Assembly: GCF_024622195.1 (NCBI RefSeq)
Contig: NZ_JANKBI010000004.1
Span: forward strand, 186,001 to 250,000
Direction of reading: 5' to 3'
Origin: Murimonas intestini
Lineage (GTDB): Bacteria > Bacillota > Clostridia > Lachnospirales > Lachnospiraceae
DNA length: 64,000 bases
Numbering within the stretch: the stretch's first letter is position 1; each line of letters opens with the position of its first letter. Below are positions 8,789 to 16,375 of the stretch, one piece after another. The position numbers were made by a program, and so were the translations under genes. The notes under the pieces are model-generated. The model saw nothing but the letters and a program-made list of their open reading frames with translations. It was not told where the DNA came from and ran no database searches.

Positions 8789-9610
8789 TTAACGGTGTTG
8801 TTTCCGGAATTCACGCGGAGACTGATGATGGCACTGCTGAAAAAGCCTGTTAAAAGAAGACAGGGTACCAAACCCCGACAAACCCGCAATTTCCAGAATA
8901 GGCAGTTCCGTTGTCGTGAGGTAATTCTCTGACACGGTAATACGCACAGTATCCAGGTAGGACTTTGGAGTCATTCCTGTAGACTGGCGGAACAGCTTAG
9001 AAAAATGGCCTGTAGAAAAGCCGCATAGTTCTGCCATCTTGTTTACTGTTATCTCATCTGTATAATGCAGACTGATATAACTAATGGCCGGTGAGATCAG
9101 ATGAAAATCCTGTGACAGCAATTCCTGATCTCCTTTATTGGACTCCTGGCACCGGCAAAAACCAATAGTCAGAAGCGAAAGGAGATGCTCAATACTTTTC
9201 CTGGCAAGAGGTTCATCAGGTCTGTTCAGCTCACTAACCAGCATATTAACACAGGTAACGTATTCTTTATGGTTTGTAAGGACATGTGTTTTGGGCAGTT
9301 CAGGCAGATTCCAGTATTCTGGCTGAAAAAAGATGAAAATCCATTCGCTGGGATTGGAATCAGGACTTTGGGCTATGTGAGGCTGGCCCTCGTTGATAAA
9401 GGAAACCGTATTTTTATGAAAAGGATAGACCTTGTCACGTATAAAGAAAACACCATTGCCTTTCAGGCAGATACCGATTTCCGCGCAATTATGATAATGG
9501 AGATCATTCAAAGAAGTGTGCTTTTGTGTCCATAAGACATAGTAAACAGGAAAATCCTCATTCAAGTTTTCCTGAAAATAAATATAAGAATTTGAGCGTA
9601 CTTTTTGCAT
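8789..9610 (-). CDS. AraC family regulator, probably of the divergent ADP-ribosylglycohydrolase/sugar operon
   Basis: A 273-residue AraC regulator. The N-terminal cupin domain (about 10-110) contains LHYHNCAEIGICLKG, and the C-terminal DNA-binding domain has two helix-turn-helix motifs ending around GFGTLSSFNRLFQQC. The longest frame starts at 9631, but AAGGAG lies 8 bases before the ATG at 9610, which was chosen. It faces away from the operon starting at 9705 with 94 bases between starts, the classic position for a dedicated activator. It differs markedly from its neighbour at 7721-8608 outside the family motifs, so the two are not a recent duplication. The ligand is unknown. Confidence 0.9.
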   Translation of the reverse strand: MQKVRSNSYIYFQENLNEDFPVYYVLWTQKHTSLNDLHYHNCAEIGICLKGNGVFFIRDKVYPFHKNTVSFINEGQPHIAQSPDSNPSEWIFIFFQPEYWNLPELPKTHVLTNHKEYVTCVNMLVSELNRPDEPLARKSIEHLLSLLTIGFCRCQESNKGDQELLSQDFHLISPAISYISLHYTDEITVNKMAELCGFSTGHFSKLFRQSTGMTPKSYLDTVRITVSENYLTTTELPILEIAGLSGFGTLSSFNRLFQQCHHQSPREFRKQHR

Positions 9611-9654
9611 AGTTTTTCTCCTTTTCCGCATAGAATCAGTGAATATATAAGCAT

Positions 9655-9660
9655 TATAAT
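9655..9660 (+). promoter_or_regulatory. Candidate -10 element of the 9705 operon
   Basis: TATAAT lies 45 bases before the ATG at 9705, without a recognisable -35 at normal spacing, as expected for an AraC-activated promoter. The bases ATTATAAT here are palindromic and could also serve the divergent AraC gene (TTGCTT, 18 bases, TATTAT on the minus strand). Confidence 0.35.
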
Positions 9661-9704
9661 AAATATATCTTCAAAAAACAAGCAATTCAGAAAGGTGGTA
9701 TCAG

Positions 9705-11102
9705 ATGCCCGGATACGCAAATTGGAAAGTATTATATAAAGAAGAATTCTTTCAGCTTCTACAGGAAGGTTATCAGATTGAGGATGCACTAAGGCCTGAC
9801 ACACACACGGGAGAACAGCTTCCTATCCCTGATGGAAATATCTGCATTTCTGACGGAACTGAGGAAGAATACTGGAAGGAAGCCTACGAAAAGCTGTGGA
9901 ACCTCCGGCAGAAGGGACTGCGGGCAGGTTACGCCTATCAGGAACCTGAGACCTTTGATGAGATCCAAAAAGTTTTTTCCGCCATTCCACACTGGGAAGC
10001 TTTATCACCAGAAGAATACAGTGAAAGAATATCAGGGGCAGTTCACGGACGCTTTGCCGGGGTTGTTTTGGGAAAGCCCCTGGAGATAGGCTGGAACCGC
10101 TGTCAGGTCAGGGAGTATCTGGAAAGTGTCGGTCAGTACCCTTTAGATGATTATGTGGAAGGCTACTCCAGAAAACTTAACCTCCACCTGAGAGAGGACT
10201 GCATCCCCAGCACCAGGGGACATATTCATTATGTCCAGCCCGATGATGATGTTCACTACACGATCCTGGCATTGCTGCTGGCAGAAAAATACGGATATCA
10301 ATTTACCAGCGACCAGATAGGACAGATCTGGACAGAAAATATTCCATACCGTTGGTTTTGGTGTTCATCCAGACAGGCTTATTATAATTATATAAATCTG
10401 GAAGAAGGACAGGAAAGAGAACAACATTTGCAAGAGATACCGACTAAATGGAATCCCTGGAGAGAATGCCTGGATGGACAAATACGAACTGATCTCTGGG
10501 GATATCTGAATCCCGGTGATCCTGTTGGAGCTGCCAAACTGGCTTACAGGGACTGCTCTTTTAGTCTTACAAAAAATGGCATTTATGCAGGCATGTTTAT
10601 TGCCGGCTGCATAAGCGCTGCACTGACAAAGCAGCCCGGCATAGACCAGATACTCGACAGCGGTCTGGCAGTCATACCGCCAAAGTCGAGAGCAGCAGAG
10701 GCTGTACATAATGTAAGGTTATGGTATCAGGAATGCCAGGACTGGATACCTGTCTGTGATAAAATTTATCAGCAATACGCAGAACTGCCGTTTGCAGCGG
10801 CCATAAACAATCTGGCAATTGTCGTGCTTGCACTGCTGCACGGCGAACTCGATTACGAAAAAACAATCACGACAGCTGTCATGTGCGGTCTGGATACAGA
10901 CTGCAATGCCGGAACAGCCGGCAGTATTGTGGGGGCAGCAATTGGAATACAAAATATAGAAGACAAGTGGACAAAACCACTCCAGAATACTGTAAAAACA
11001 ACAGTTGCATCCTTTGGGGAGGGCAGTATATCAGAGATAGCTGTGAGGATACAGGAAGTATTTAAGAAGAACTGTTTAAAAGAGCAGAAAACTACCGCAT
11101 AG
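9705..11102 (+). CDS. ADP-ribosylglycohydrolase family protein
   Basis: A 465-residue protein. After an N-terminal extension of about 100 residues it shows the all-helical ADP-ribosylglycohydrolase fold: GAVHGRFAGVVLGKPLE near 110, an Asp triplet at 180-182 (PDDDVHYT), and Asp397 and Asp399 in GLDTDCNAGTAGSIVGA. These acidic groups bind the two Mg ions of the family. Known members remove ADP-ribose from proteins or small molecules, or hydrolyse other N- or O-glycosides. It is the first gene of a sugar-import operon (binding protein 71 bases downstream, two permeases, a glycosidase), so a role on an imported glycoside or nucleoside-like compound is more likely than protein de-ADP-ribosylation. 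AGGTGG stands 7 bases before the ATG. Cytoplasmic. Confidence 0.88.
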   Translation: MPGYANWKVLYKEEFFQLLQEGYQIEDALRPDTHTGEQLPIPDGNICISDGTEEEYWKEAYEKLWNLRQKGLRAGYAYQEPETFDEIQKVFSAIPHWEALSPEEYSERISGAVHGRFAGVVLGKPLEIGWNRCQVREYLESVGQYPLDDYVEGYSRKLNLHLREDCIPSTRGHIHYVQPDDDVHYTILALLLAEKYGYQFTSDQIGQIWTENIPYRWFWCSSRQAYYNYINLEEGQEREQHLQEIPTKWNPWRECLDGQIRTDLWGYLNPGDPVGAAKLAYRDCSFSLTKNGIYAGMFIAGCISAALTKQPGIDQILDSGLAVIPPKSRAAEAVHNVRLWYQECQDWIPVCDKIYQQYAELPFAAAINNLAIVVLALLHGELDYEKTITTAVMCGLDTDCNAGTAGSIVGAAIGIQNIEDKWTKPLQNTVKTTVASFGEGSISEIAVRIQEVFKKNCLKEQKTTA

Positions 11103-11173
11103 CTGCGAAAGGGGGGACACCAGTATATTCTCACATTTAACAAATCAAATATAATAAAAGAGGAGGATTTCTT

Positions 11174-12409
11174 ATGTCAAAGAAAACAACAGCAGTATTA
11201 TTAGCACTCTCAACAGTCTCCTGTACAACAATGTCAGCCGGAATTACCAGCCTTGCAGCTGATGAACCGGTTACGATTTCTTTCGTACAGGCACAGCCAG
11301 AATACCAGGAAGCCGCCGGACAGCTTATCCAGGCTTATATGGACGAGCATCCTAATGTGACTATTGAACTTGTCACAGACAGCACAAACCTGAAAACAAA
11401 CCTTCAGGCGGGCAATATACCTGAAATTTTCTATACAGAAGGCTATAATGTCATGAAGGCGTATACCGATTACATCACAGACCTCTCTGACCAGCCGTGG
11501 GTGGAAAGTATTTCTGATGAAGCGCTGGAATGTGTAACACTGGACGGAAAAGTAGTGGGAATGCCTTTTACCATGGCCGGGGAGGGGATCGTCTATAATA
11601 AGACCATGTTCCAGGAGAACGGCTGGGAGATACCCACCACCTTCTCTGAGCTGGAAAGCCTCTGCCAGCAGATACAGGACGCGGGAATCACGCCTTTTGC
11701 CAATGAATTCGGCGATGCCTGGCTGCTTGGCCAATTGATGAGTGCAGGAGGATATGCATATATCCCGGATACACAGGATTTTACAGACAAGCTGTATGCC
11801 GGCGAAGCCACCTTTTCCGATAATGAGCAGATGCAGCGCACCTTTGACGTAATAGACCTGATGCTGAAGTATGGCCTGCCTGATTCCTTAAGCTACGGCT
11901 GGAATGAAACCTGCGCTGCCTTCGCCACCGGTGAATGTGCCATGGCTTTTGAGGGAGACTGGATCTGGGATACTGTAAACCCCATCGATCCTGAACTGGA
12001 CTGCGGCATCTTCGCCCTTCCTATTACTGAAAATCCGGAAGATACGAAAATGATCGTTGACGCCAATATGTGCTGGCATGTGGGAAAAGGTTCACCTCAT
12101 CCGGAAGCTGCAATTGATTTTATCAATTGGGTGACCACAAGCGATACCGCCAAAGAAATACTCCTGACAGGCTATAAGATCGTTCCATGTTTTAAAGGAT
12201 GGACCTATGAGGGGAATAATAAACTTTCTGAATCCACCATGGCATATATGGAAAGCGGAATGACCTACAAGTGGTGGTGGCAGAAATGGCCGGACTCCTT
12301 CCGTGAAAACGCCGGAAAAGAATACCAGAAATACGTATCAGGTGATTCTTCCAGAGAAGAAGTACTCAGTGCCATCGACCAGCTCTGGACAGAAATGACT
12401 GCTGAATAA
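11174..12409 (+). CDS. ABC transporter extracellular sugar-binding protein
   Basis: A 411-residue family 1 solute-binding protein. An export signal covers about residues 1-28; cleavage could follow SLAA, or the Cys in STVSC could serve as an imperfect lipobox (Thr at -3), so soluble or lipid-anchored forms are both possible. The body has the two-lobed binding-protein pattern (PEIFYTEG, MPFTMAGEGIVYNK, FATGECAMAFEGDW) seen in oligosaccharide-binding proteins. GAGGAGG precedes the ATG by 7 bases. Two permease genes follow after a 68-base gap containing a hairpin. No ATPase gene is nearby, so an MsmX-type shared ATPase probably energises the importer. Substrate unknown. Confidence 0.92.
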   Translation: MSKKTTAVLLALSTVSCTTMSAGITSLAADEPVTISFVQAQPEYQEAAGQLIQAYMDEHPNVTIELVTDSTNLKTNLQAGNIPEIFYTEGYNVMKAYTDYITDLSDQPWVESISDEALECVTLDGKVVGMPFTMAGEGIVYNKTMFQENGWEIPTTFSELESLCQQIQDAGITPFANEFGDAWLLGQLMSAGGYAYIPDTQDFTDKLYAGEATFSDNEQMQRTFDVIDLMLKYGLPDSLSYGWNETCAAFATGECAMAFEGDWIWDTVNPIDPELDCGIFALPITENPEDTKMIVDANMCWHVGKGSPHPEAAIDFINWVTTSDTAKEILLTGYKIVPCFKGWTYEGNNKLSESTMAYMESGMTYKWWWQKWPDSFRENAGKEYQKYVSGDSSREEVLSAIDQLWTEMTAE

Positions 12410-12417
12410 TGTAAGAT

Positions 12418-12448
12418 GCGGGGACTTATGGCTCCTGAAAGTCCCCGC
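12418..12448 (+). other. Intercistronic hairpin between binding-protein and permease genes
   Basis: A perfect 10-bp stem (GCGGGGACTT pairing with AAGTCCCCGC) with an 11-base loop begins 9 bases after the binding-protein stop. The following sequence has only three consecutive T, so complete termination is unlikely. Such hairpins stabilise the upstream mRNA or partly terminate, giving more binding protein than permease. Confidence 0.65.
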
Positions 12449-12477
12449 GCTGTTTAAATATACCGGAGGAGACAGGA

Positions 12478-13356
12478 ATGAAAAAGAATAAAAAATACTG
12501 GCTGAACTATGGACTGTTCGTAGGTCCGATTCTATGTTCCTTTTTTTTGTTTTATTTACTGCCCATTATCCTGGGGATAGGTTATTCCCTGTATGACTGG
12601 AATGGAATCAGCAACGCTAAAAAATTTGTAGGGCTGGACAATTATATCAAGCTGTTCACTGGTGATAAAAATTATTTTGCATCTCTCATTTTCACTTTTA
12701 AATATGCTTTTTTCAGTGTCATATTGACAAACCTTCTGGCTATGGCATTTGCGCTCTGGGTGACGGGACGCCTGAAAAGCTCTGTCTGGATGCGCACCTG
12801 TTTTTTCCTTCCTAATGTGATCTGCGCTGTAGTTGCAGGCATGCTCTGGAAATTTATACTGAATCAGGCAGTGCCTCAGCTTGGCAAGATAACAGGGATA
12901 AGCATCCTGGGCACAAAGCTCCTCGCCTCCCCGCAGACAGCGTGGATCGCCGTCCTGATCGTATCTCTCTGGCAGGGCGCCGGTTATAATATGATCATTT
13001 ATATTGCAGGGCTTCTGTCTATTGACAAGGGATATTATGAGAGTGCAGCCATAGACGGCGCCGGCAGGATCCAGCGTTTTTTCAAGATCACTCTCCCGCT
13101 CATGATGCCTTCAATCACAATCTGCCTGTTTAACACCATTGCAGGCGCCTTCAGGATGTTTGACATGAACCTGTCACTGACAGACGGAGGACCAGGCCGG
13201 GCTACACAGGGAATGGCGCTGGATGTGTTTAAAACAGCCTTCAGTGAAAACAGAATGGGCTACGGTTCTGCCAAGGCCATGATACTCTTAATCATTGTCA
13301 TAGCTGTCACTTTTATACAGACCGGGTTTACCAAGAAAAGGGAGGTGGAGATGTGA
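12478..13356 (+). CDS. Sugar ABC transporter permease, MalF type
   Basis: A 292-residue integral membrane protein with six predicted helices and the EAA cytoplasmic loop (SAAIDGAGRIQRFFKITLPL, about residues 195-215) that docks the ATPase. It has the short N-terminus of MalF/UgpA-type subunits of oligosaccharide importers. GGAGGAGA lies a few bases before the ATG. The end overlaps the next permease by four bases (GTGA), so the two are translationally coupled and form the heterodimeric channel. Confidence 0.93.
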   Translation: MKKNKKYWLNYGLFVGPILCSFFLFYLLPIILGIGYSLYDWNGISNAKKFVGLDNYIKLFTGDKNYFASLIFTFKYAFFSVILTNLLAMAFALWVTGRLKSSVWMRTCFFLPNVICAVVAGMLWKFILNQAVPQLGKITGISILGTKLLASPQTAWIAVLIVSLWQGAGYNMIIYIAGLLSIDKGYYESAAIDGAGRIQRFFKITLPLMMPSITICLFNTIAGAFRMFDMNLSLTDGGPGRATQGMALDVFKTAFSENRMGYGSAKAMILLIIVIAVTFIQTGFTKKREVEM

Positions 13357-14177
13357 TTAAAAAAATCGGGCGGTTAGTCCTGGAAATAGTCAGCATTGCA
13401 CTGGGCCTCCTATATATAATGCCTGTTCTGATGGTTCTGCTGAATATGTTCAAGCCTCTGGGAAAAATCATCGTCAACCCGTTTACGCTTCCTGAAAGCC
13501 TGTTTCTTGATAATATCAGCTATGTCATACAGAACATGCACTATTTTACTGTATTAAAAAATACGCTGATCATCGCTGTGGGAGTTGTGCTCATTTCCGT
13601 GCTTGTAAGCTCCATGGCAGGATGGATGCTGACCAGGGACAATTCCAGAATGAGCAAGATCATTACGGTCCTGCTGCTTTCTTCCATGCTGGTGCCATTC
13701 CAGACTTTTATGATCCCCATTGCCAAGCTGGCTTCGGCTCTGCATATCAATGACACCACCTGGGGATATATGTGGATCCAGATCACGCTGTATGCCCCCA
13801 TGGGAATTTTCATGTATGAAGGCTTTGCCAAAAATGTGCCCATAAGCCTTGAGGAGGCCGCCAGACTCGACGGGGCCTCTACGGTAAATACTTTTTTCAG
13901 GATCGTGTTTCCGCTGATGAAGCCCATAACCTCCAGTATCGCAGTGCTTTACGCCCTGTGGATCTGGAATGACTATGCTCTGGCAAGCATTATGTTATCC
14001 AGCCAGTCCAAAAAAACTCTGACCATTGCCATATATTCCTTTTTTTCTATCCATTCGAACCGCTGGGATTATGCGCTCACGGCTCTGGCCTTTTCCATCA
14101 TCCCCATTGCCGCTCTCTATATTGTAATGCAAAAATATGTTGTGGCCGGTGTTACTGCCGGTGCTGTGAAGGGATAA
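13353..14177 (+). CDS. Sugar ABC transporter permease, MalG type
   Basis: A 274-residue membrane protein with six predicted helices and the EAA loop (EEAARLDGASTVNTFFRIV, near 167-186), ending in the GAVKG tail typical of MalG-type subunits. The start is a GTG within the preceding gene's stop region, served by GGAGGTGG. The glycosidase gene begins 7 bases after its stop, so the operon continues. Partner of the permease at 12478-13356. Confidence 0.93.
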   Translation: MIKKIGRLVLEIVSIALGLLYIMPVLMVLLNMFKPLGKIIVNPFTLPESLFLDNISYVIQNMHYFTVLKNTLIIAVGVVLISVLVSSMAGWMLTRDNSRMSKIITVLLLSSMLVPFQTFMIPIAKLASALHINDTTWGYMWIQITLYAPMGIFMYEGFAKNVPISLEEAARLDGASTVNTFFRIVFPLMKPITSSIAVLYALWIWNDYALASIMLSSQSKKTLTIAIYSFFSIHSNRWDYALTALAFSIIPIAALYIVMQKYVVAGVTAGAVKG

Positions 14178-14184
14178 TAAACTC

Positions 14185-15663
14185 ATGAAAGAACTGCAGG
14201 AAAAGCTAAAAAATTACGTTGAACAATTTAACAGCCAGGATGAAGAGATCTACAGGCAGGCCATACCAAACGGTGAAGCCCTGGAATGGCTAAGACAGGA
14301 GATTCCCCTTCTGGACTGTCCTGACAAAACAATAGAAGAAATCTATTATTTTCGCTGGTGGGTATACCGCAAACATCTAAAAAAAACACCTGAGGGCATG
14401 GTAGTGACAGAGTTTCTGCCTCCTGTCCCCTGGGCAGGGGCGTATAATACCATAAACTGTGCCGCCGGATTCCATCTGGAAGAGGGAAGATGGCTGAAAA
14501 ACGCAAAAACTTATTTAAAAGACTATCTGTTATTCTGGCTGAAGGGCAGCGGAGACCAATTTTCCTACAGCTCCTGGCTCGCGCATGCCGCCTGGCAATA
14601 CAGTCTGATCACTGGTGATTTTGAAACAGGGACAGGACTTTTGCAGGATTTCATCCGGGATTATAAGGTACGTGAGCAAAATCACATGACAGGATACGGC
14701 CTCTGCTGGTCTGATGATGACAGGGACTGCATGGAAATGTCCATAAGCGGAAGCGGCCTGCGTCCCACCTTCAATTCTTACCAGTACGGGGACGCCAAAG
14801 CGATCGCCGGATATGCAGAACTGGCCGGACAAAAAGAAATCCAGGACACCTTTGAACAGAAAGCGCTCCTGATCAAAAAAAACGTACAGGACTGCCTCTG
14901 GCGGAATGACTTTTTCCGTGTCATACCCATGAACTATCCTGGACAGGAGACATCTGAAAAATCTTTTGGGCCTATTGATAAAGACAGTGACGTCAGAGAG
15001 CTCTTAGGATATATACCGTGGTATTTTGGGCTTCCTGACCCTGGCTATGAGAGTGCTTTTAGCCAGCTTCTCACAAAAAACGGATTTGCCGGGAGATTTG
15101 GATTTACAACAGCAGAGCGGAGGCATCACAGGTACATGTTTGAAAATGAACATGAGTGCCTCTGGAACGGTCCTGTGTGGCCCTATGCAACTACCCAGAC
15201 CCTGAAGGCAGCTGCCGTCCTGCTGAAAAATTACCAGCAGGATGTAATCACCATTGAAGACTATTACAGCTGGCTGAAGCTCTATGCCCAGAGCCAGCAC
15301 CTGAAAAAAGATGACGGCACTGTTCTCCCCTGGATCGACGAGGATATGGATCCTGACACCGGGATATGGACAGCCAGACAGATATTAGAGAAACAGGGCT
15401 GGAGGAGAGAAACAGGTGGATATGAGAGGGGCAAAGATTATAACCATTCCATGTTCTGTGACCTCGTCCTCAATGACCTTCTGGGCATCGGACCGGGCAA
15501 ACATGGGGAGCTTCAAGTGAATCCCCTTATTCCCCGGGATTGGACATATTTCCGAGTAGAAAACCTCTGGTTCCGTGGCAAAAGATACAATATTATCTAC
15601 GATAAAGACGGGACACATTTTGGCGGGGAAAAGGGGCTGAAAATTTTAAAAAGCACCCCGTAA
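14185..15663 (+). CDS. MGH1-like (alpha/alpha)6 glycoside hydrolase
   Basis: A 492-residue cytoplasmic protein with repeated helical-hairpin aromatic motifs of six-hairpin glycosidases. Notable segments are WLAHAAWQYSLITGD near 130, CWSDDDRDCMEMSISG near 173, ENEHECLWNGPVWPYATTQT near 320 and GGYERGKDYNHSMFCDL near 410. The HECLWNGPVWPY segment is typical of mannosylglycerate-hydrolase-like and clan GH-G glucosidases. It would cleave the imported glycoside after uptake, since it has no signal peptide. It is the last gene of the operon: 7 bases after the permease and followed by a terminator at 15668-15713. The precise GH family and the catalytic acid pair could not be assigned. Confidence 0.78.
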   Translation: MKELQEKLKNYVEQFNSQDEEIYRQAIPNGEALEWLRQEIPLLDCPDKTIEEIYYFRWWVYRKHLKKTPEGMVVTEFLPPVPWAGAYNTINCAAGFHLEEGRWLKNAKTYLKDYLLFWLKGSGDQFSYSSWLAHAAWQYSLITGDFETGTGLLQDFIRDYKVREQNHMTGYGLCWSDDDRDCMEMSISGSGLRPTFNSYQYGDAKAIAGYAELAGQKEIQDTFEQKALLIKKNVQDCLWRNDFFRVIPMNYPGQETSEKSFGPIDKDSDVRELLGYIPWYFGLPDPGYESAFSQLLTKNGFAGRFGFTTAERRHHRYMFENEHECLWNGPVWPYATTQTLKAAAVLLKNYQQDVITIEDYYSWLKLYAQSQHLKKDDGTVLPWIDEDMDPDTGIWTARQILEKQGWRRETGGYERGKDYNHSMFCDLVLNDLLGIGPGKHGELQVNPLIPRDWTYFRVENLWFRGKRYNIIYDKDGTHFGGEKGLKILKSTP

Positions 15664-15667
15664 CAAA

Positions 15668-15713
15668 AAGAAGATGCCTGACCTGCGTTTCCGCAGTGTT
15701 TTGGCATCTTCTT
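15668..15713. terminator. Bidirectional terminator between convergent operons
   Basis: AAGAAGATGCC (15668-15678) pairs perfectly with GGCATCTTCTT (15703-15713), with an inner GCG/CGC pair in the loop. T-rich sequence follows on both strands. It sits between the plus-strand glycosidase (stop 15663) and the minus-strand pgmB (stop 15728) and can serve both. Confidence 0.8.
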
Positions 15714-15727
15714 ATCTTATCATCTAC

Positions 15728-16366
15728 CTATTCAGCTACTTTCTTCAAATCTGCAAATGTTTCCAGATTATAATCTGCCAGCCCGCACTTTACGGCATCA
15801 CCGATGGCGGCACAGTCCATTTTTCCTGCTATAGCCGCTTCCAGCCCTGCTTTTGCGTCTTCCACCACAAGGCAGTCCTCCGGCTTCTCTCCCACAAAAC
15901 TGGCGGCTTTTACAAACACCTCAGGATCCGGCTTGGAATTAGTGATATTGTTTCCGTCAGATATTGCATCGAAATAGCCGTCAAGGCCCAGGCGCTCCAG
16001 AATGAACCTGGCATTCTTGCTGGATGATCCGATAGCCAGCTTCGCGCCTGCCAAACGCAGGGCATCCAGAGTATCTTTTACCTCAGGGCTCAGGTCCCCG
16101 GGAGTCATATTTTTCAGAAGTTCTTTATATATCTCATTTTTTTCTGCGGCATAACGGACTTTCTCTTCTTCACTCATGGTGCCCTCATAGCGCTCCAGAA
16201 TGATCTCGAAGCTCTCCATCCGGCTGACTCCCCGGAGGCGGTTGTTGATGGCCTCGTCAAAATAGATTCCCAGCTTATCTGCCACGGCTTTCCATGCCTG
16301 GTAATGATATTTGTCTGTATGGCAGATCACGCCGTCCAGGTCAAAAATAATAGCTCTGTATTTCAT
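15728..16366 (-). CDS. pgmB: Beta-phosphoglucomutase
   Basis: A 212-residue HAD-superfamily enzyme converting beta-glucose 1-phosphate to glucose 6-phosphate. The nucleophile motif DLDGVICHTD gives Asp9 and general acid/base Asp11. The cap-domain specificity segment RGVSRMESFEIIL follows, GSSSKN carries the phosphate-binding serines, and KPDPEVF plus VVEDAKAG complete the Mg site. The length is normal for the family. It lies 9 bases after the GH65 phosphorylase gene, whose product is its substrate, so the pair forms an ATP-free route from an alpha-glucoside into glycolysis. The ribosome site is weak (GAGG about 12 bases from the ATG), so translation may be coupled to GH65. Confidence 0.95.
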   Translation of the reverse strand: MKYRAIIFDLDGVICHTDKYHYQAWKAVADKLGIYFDEAINNRLRGVSRMESFEIILERYEGTMSEEEKVRYAAEKNEIYKELLKNMTPGDLSPEVKDTLDALRLAGAKLAIGSSSKNARFILERLGLDGYFDAISDGNNITNSKPDPEVFVKAASFVGEKPEDCLVVEDAKAGLEAAIAGKMDCAAIGDAVKCGLADYNLETFADLKKVAE

Positions 16367-16375
16367 ATCTTTATT

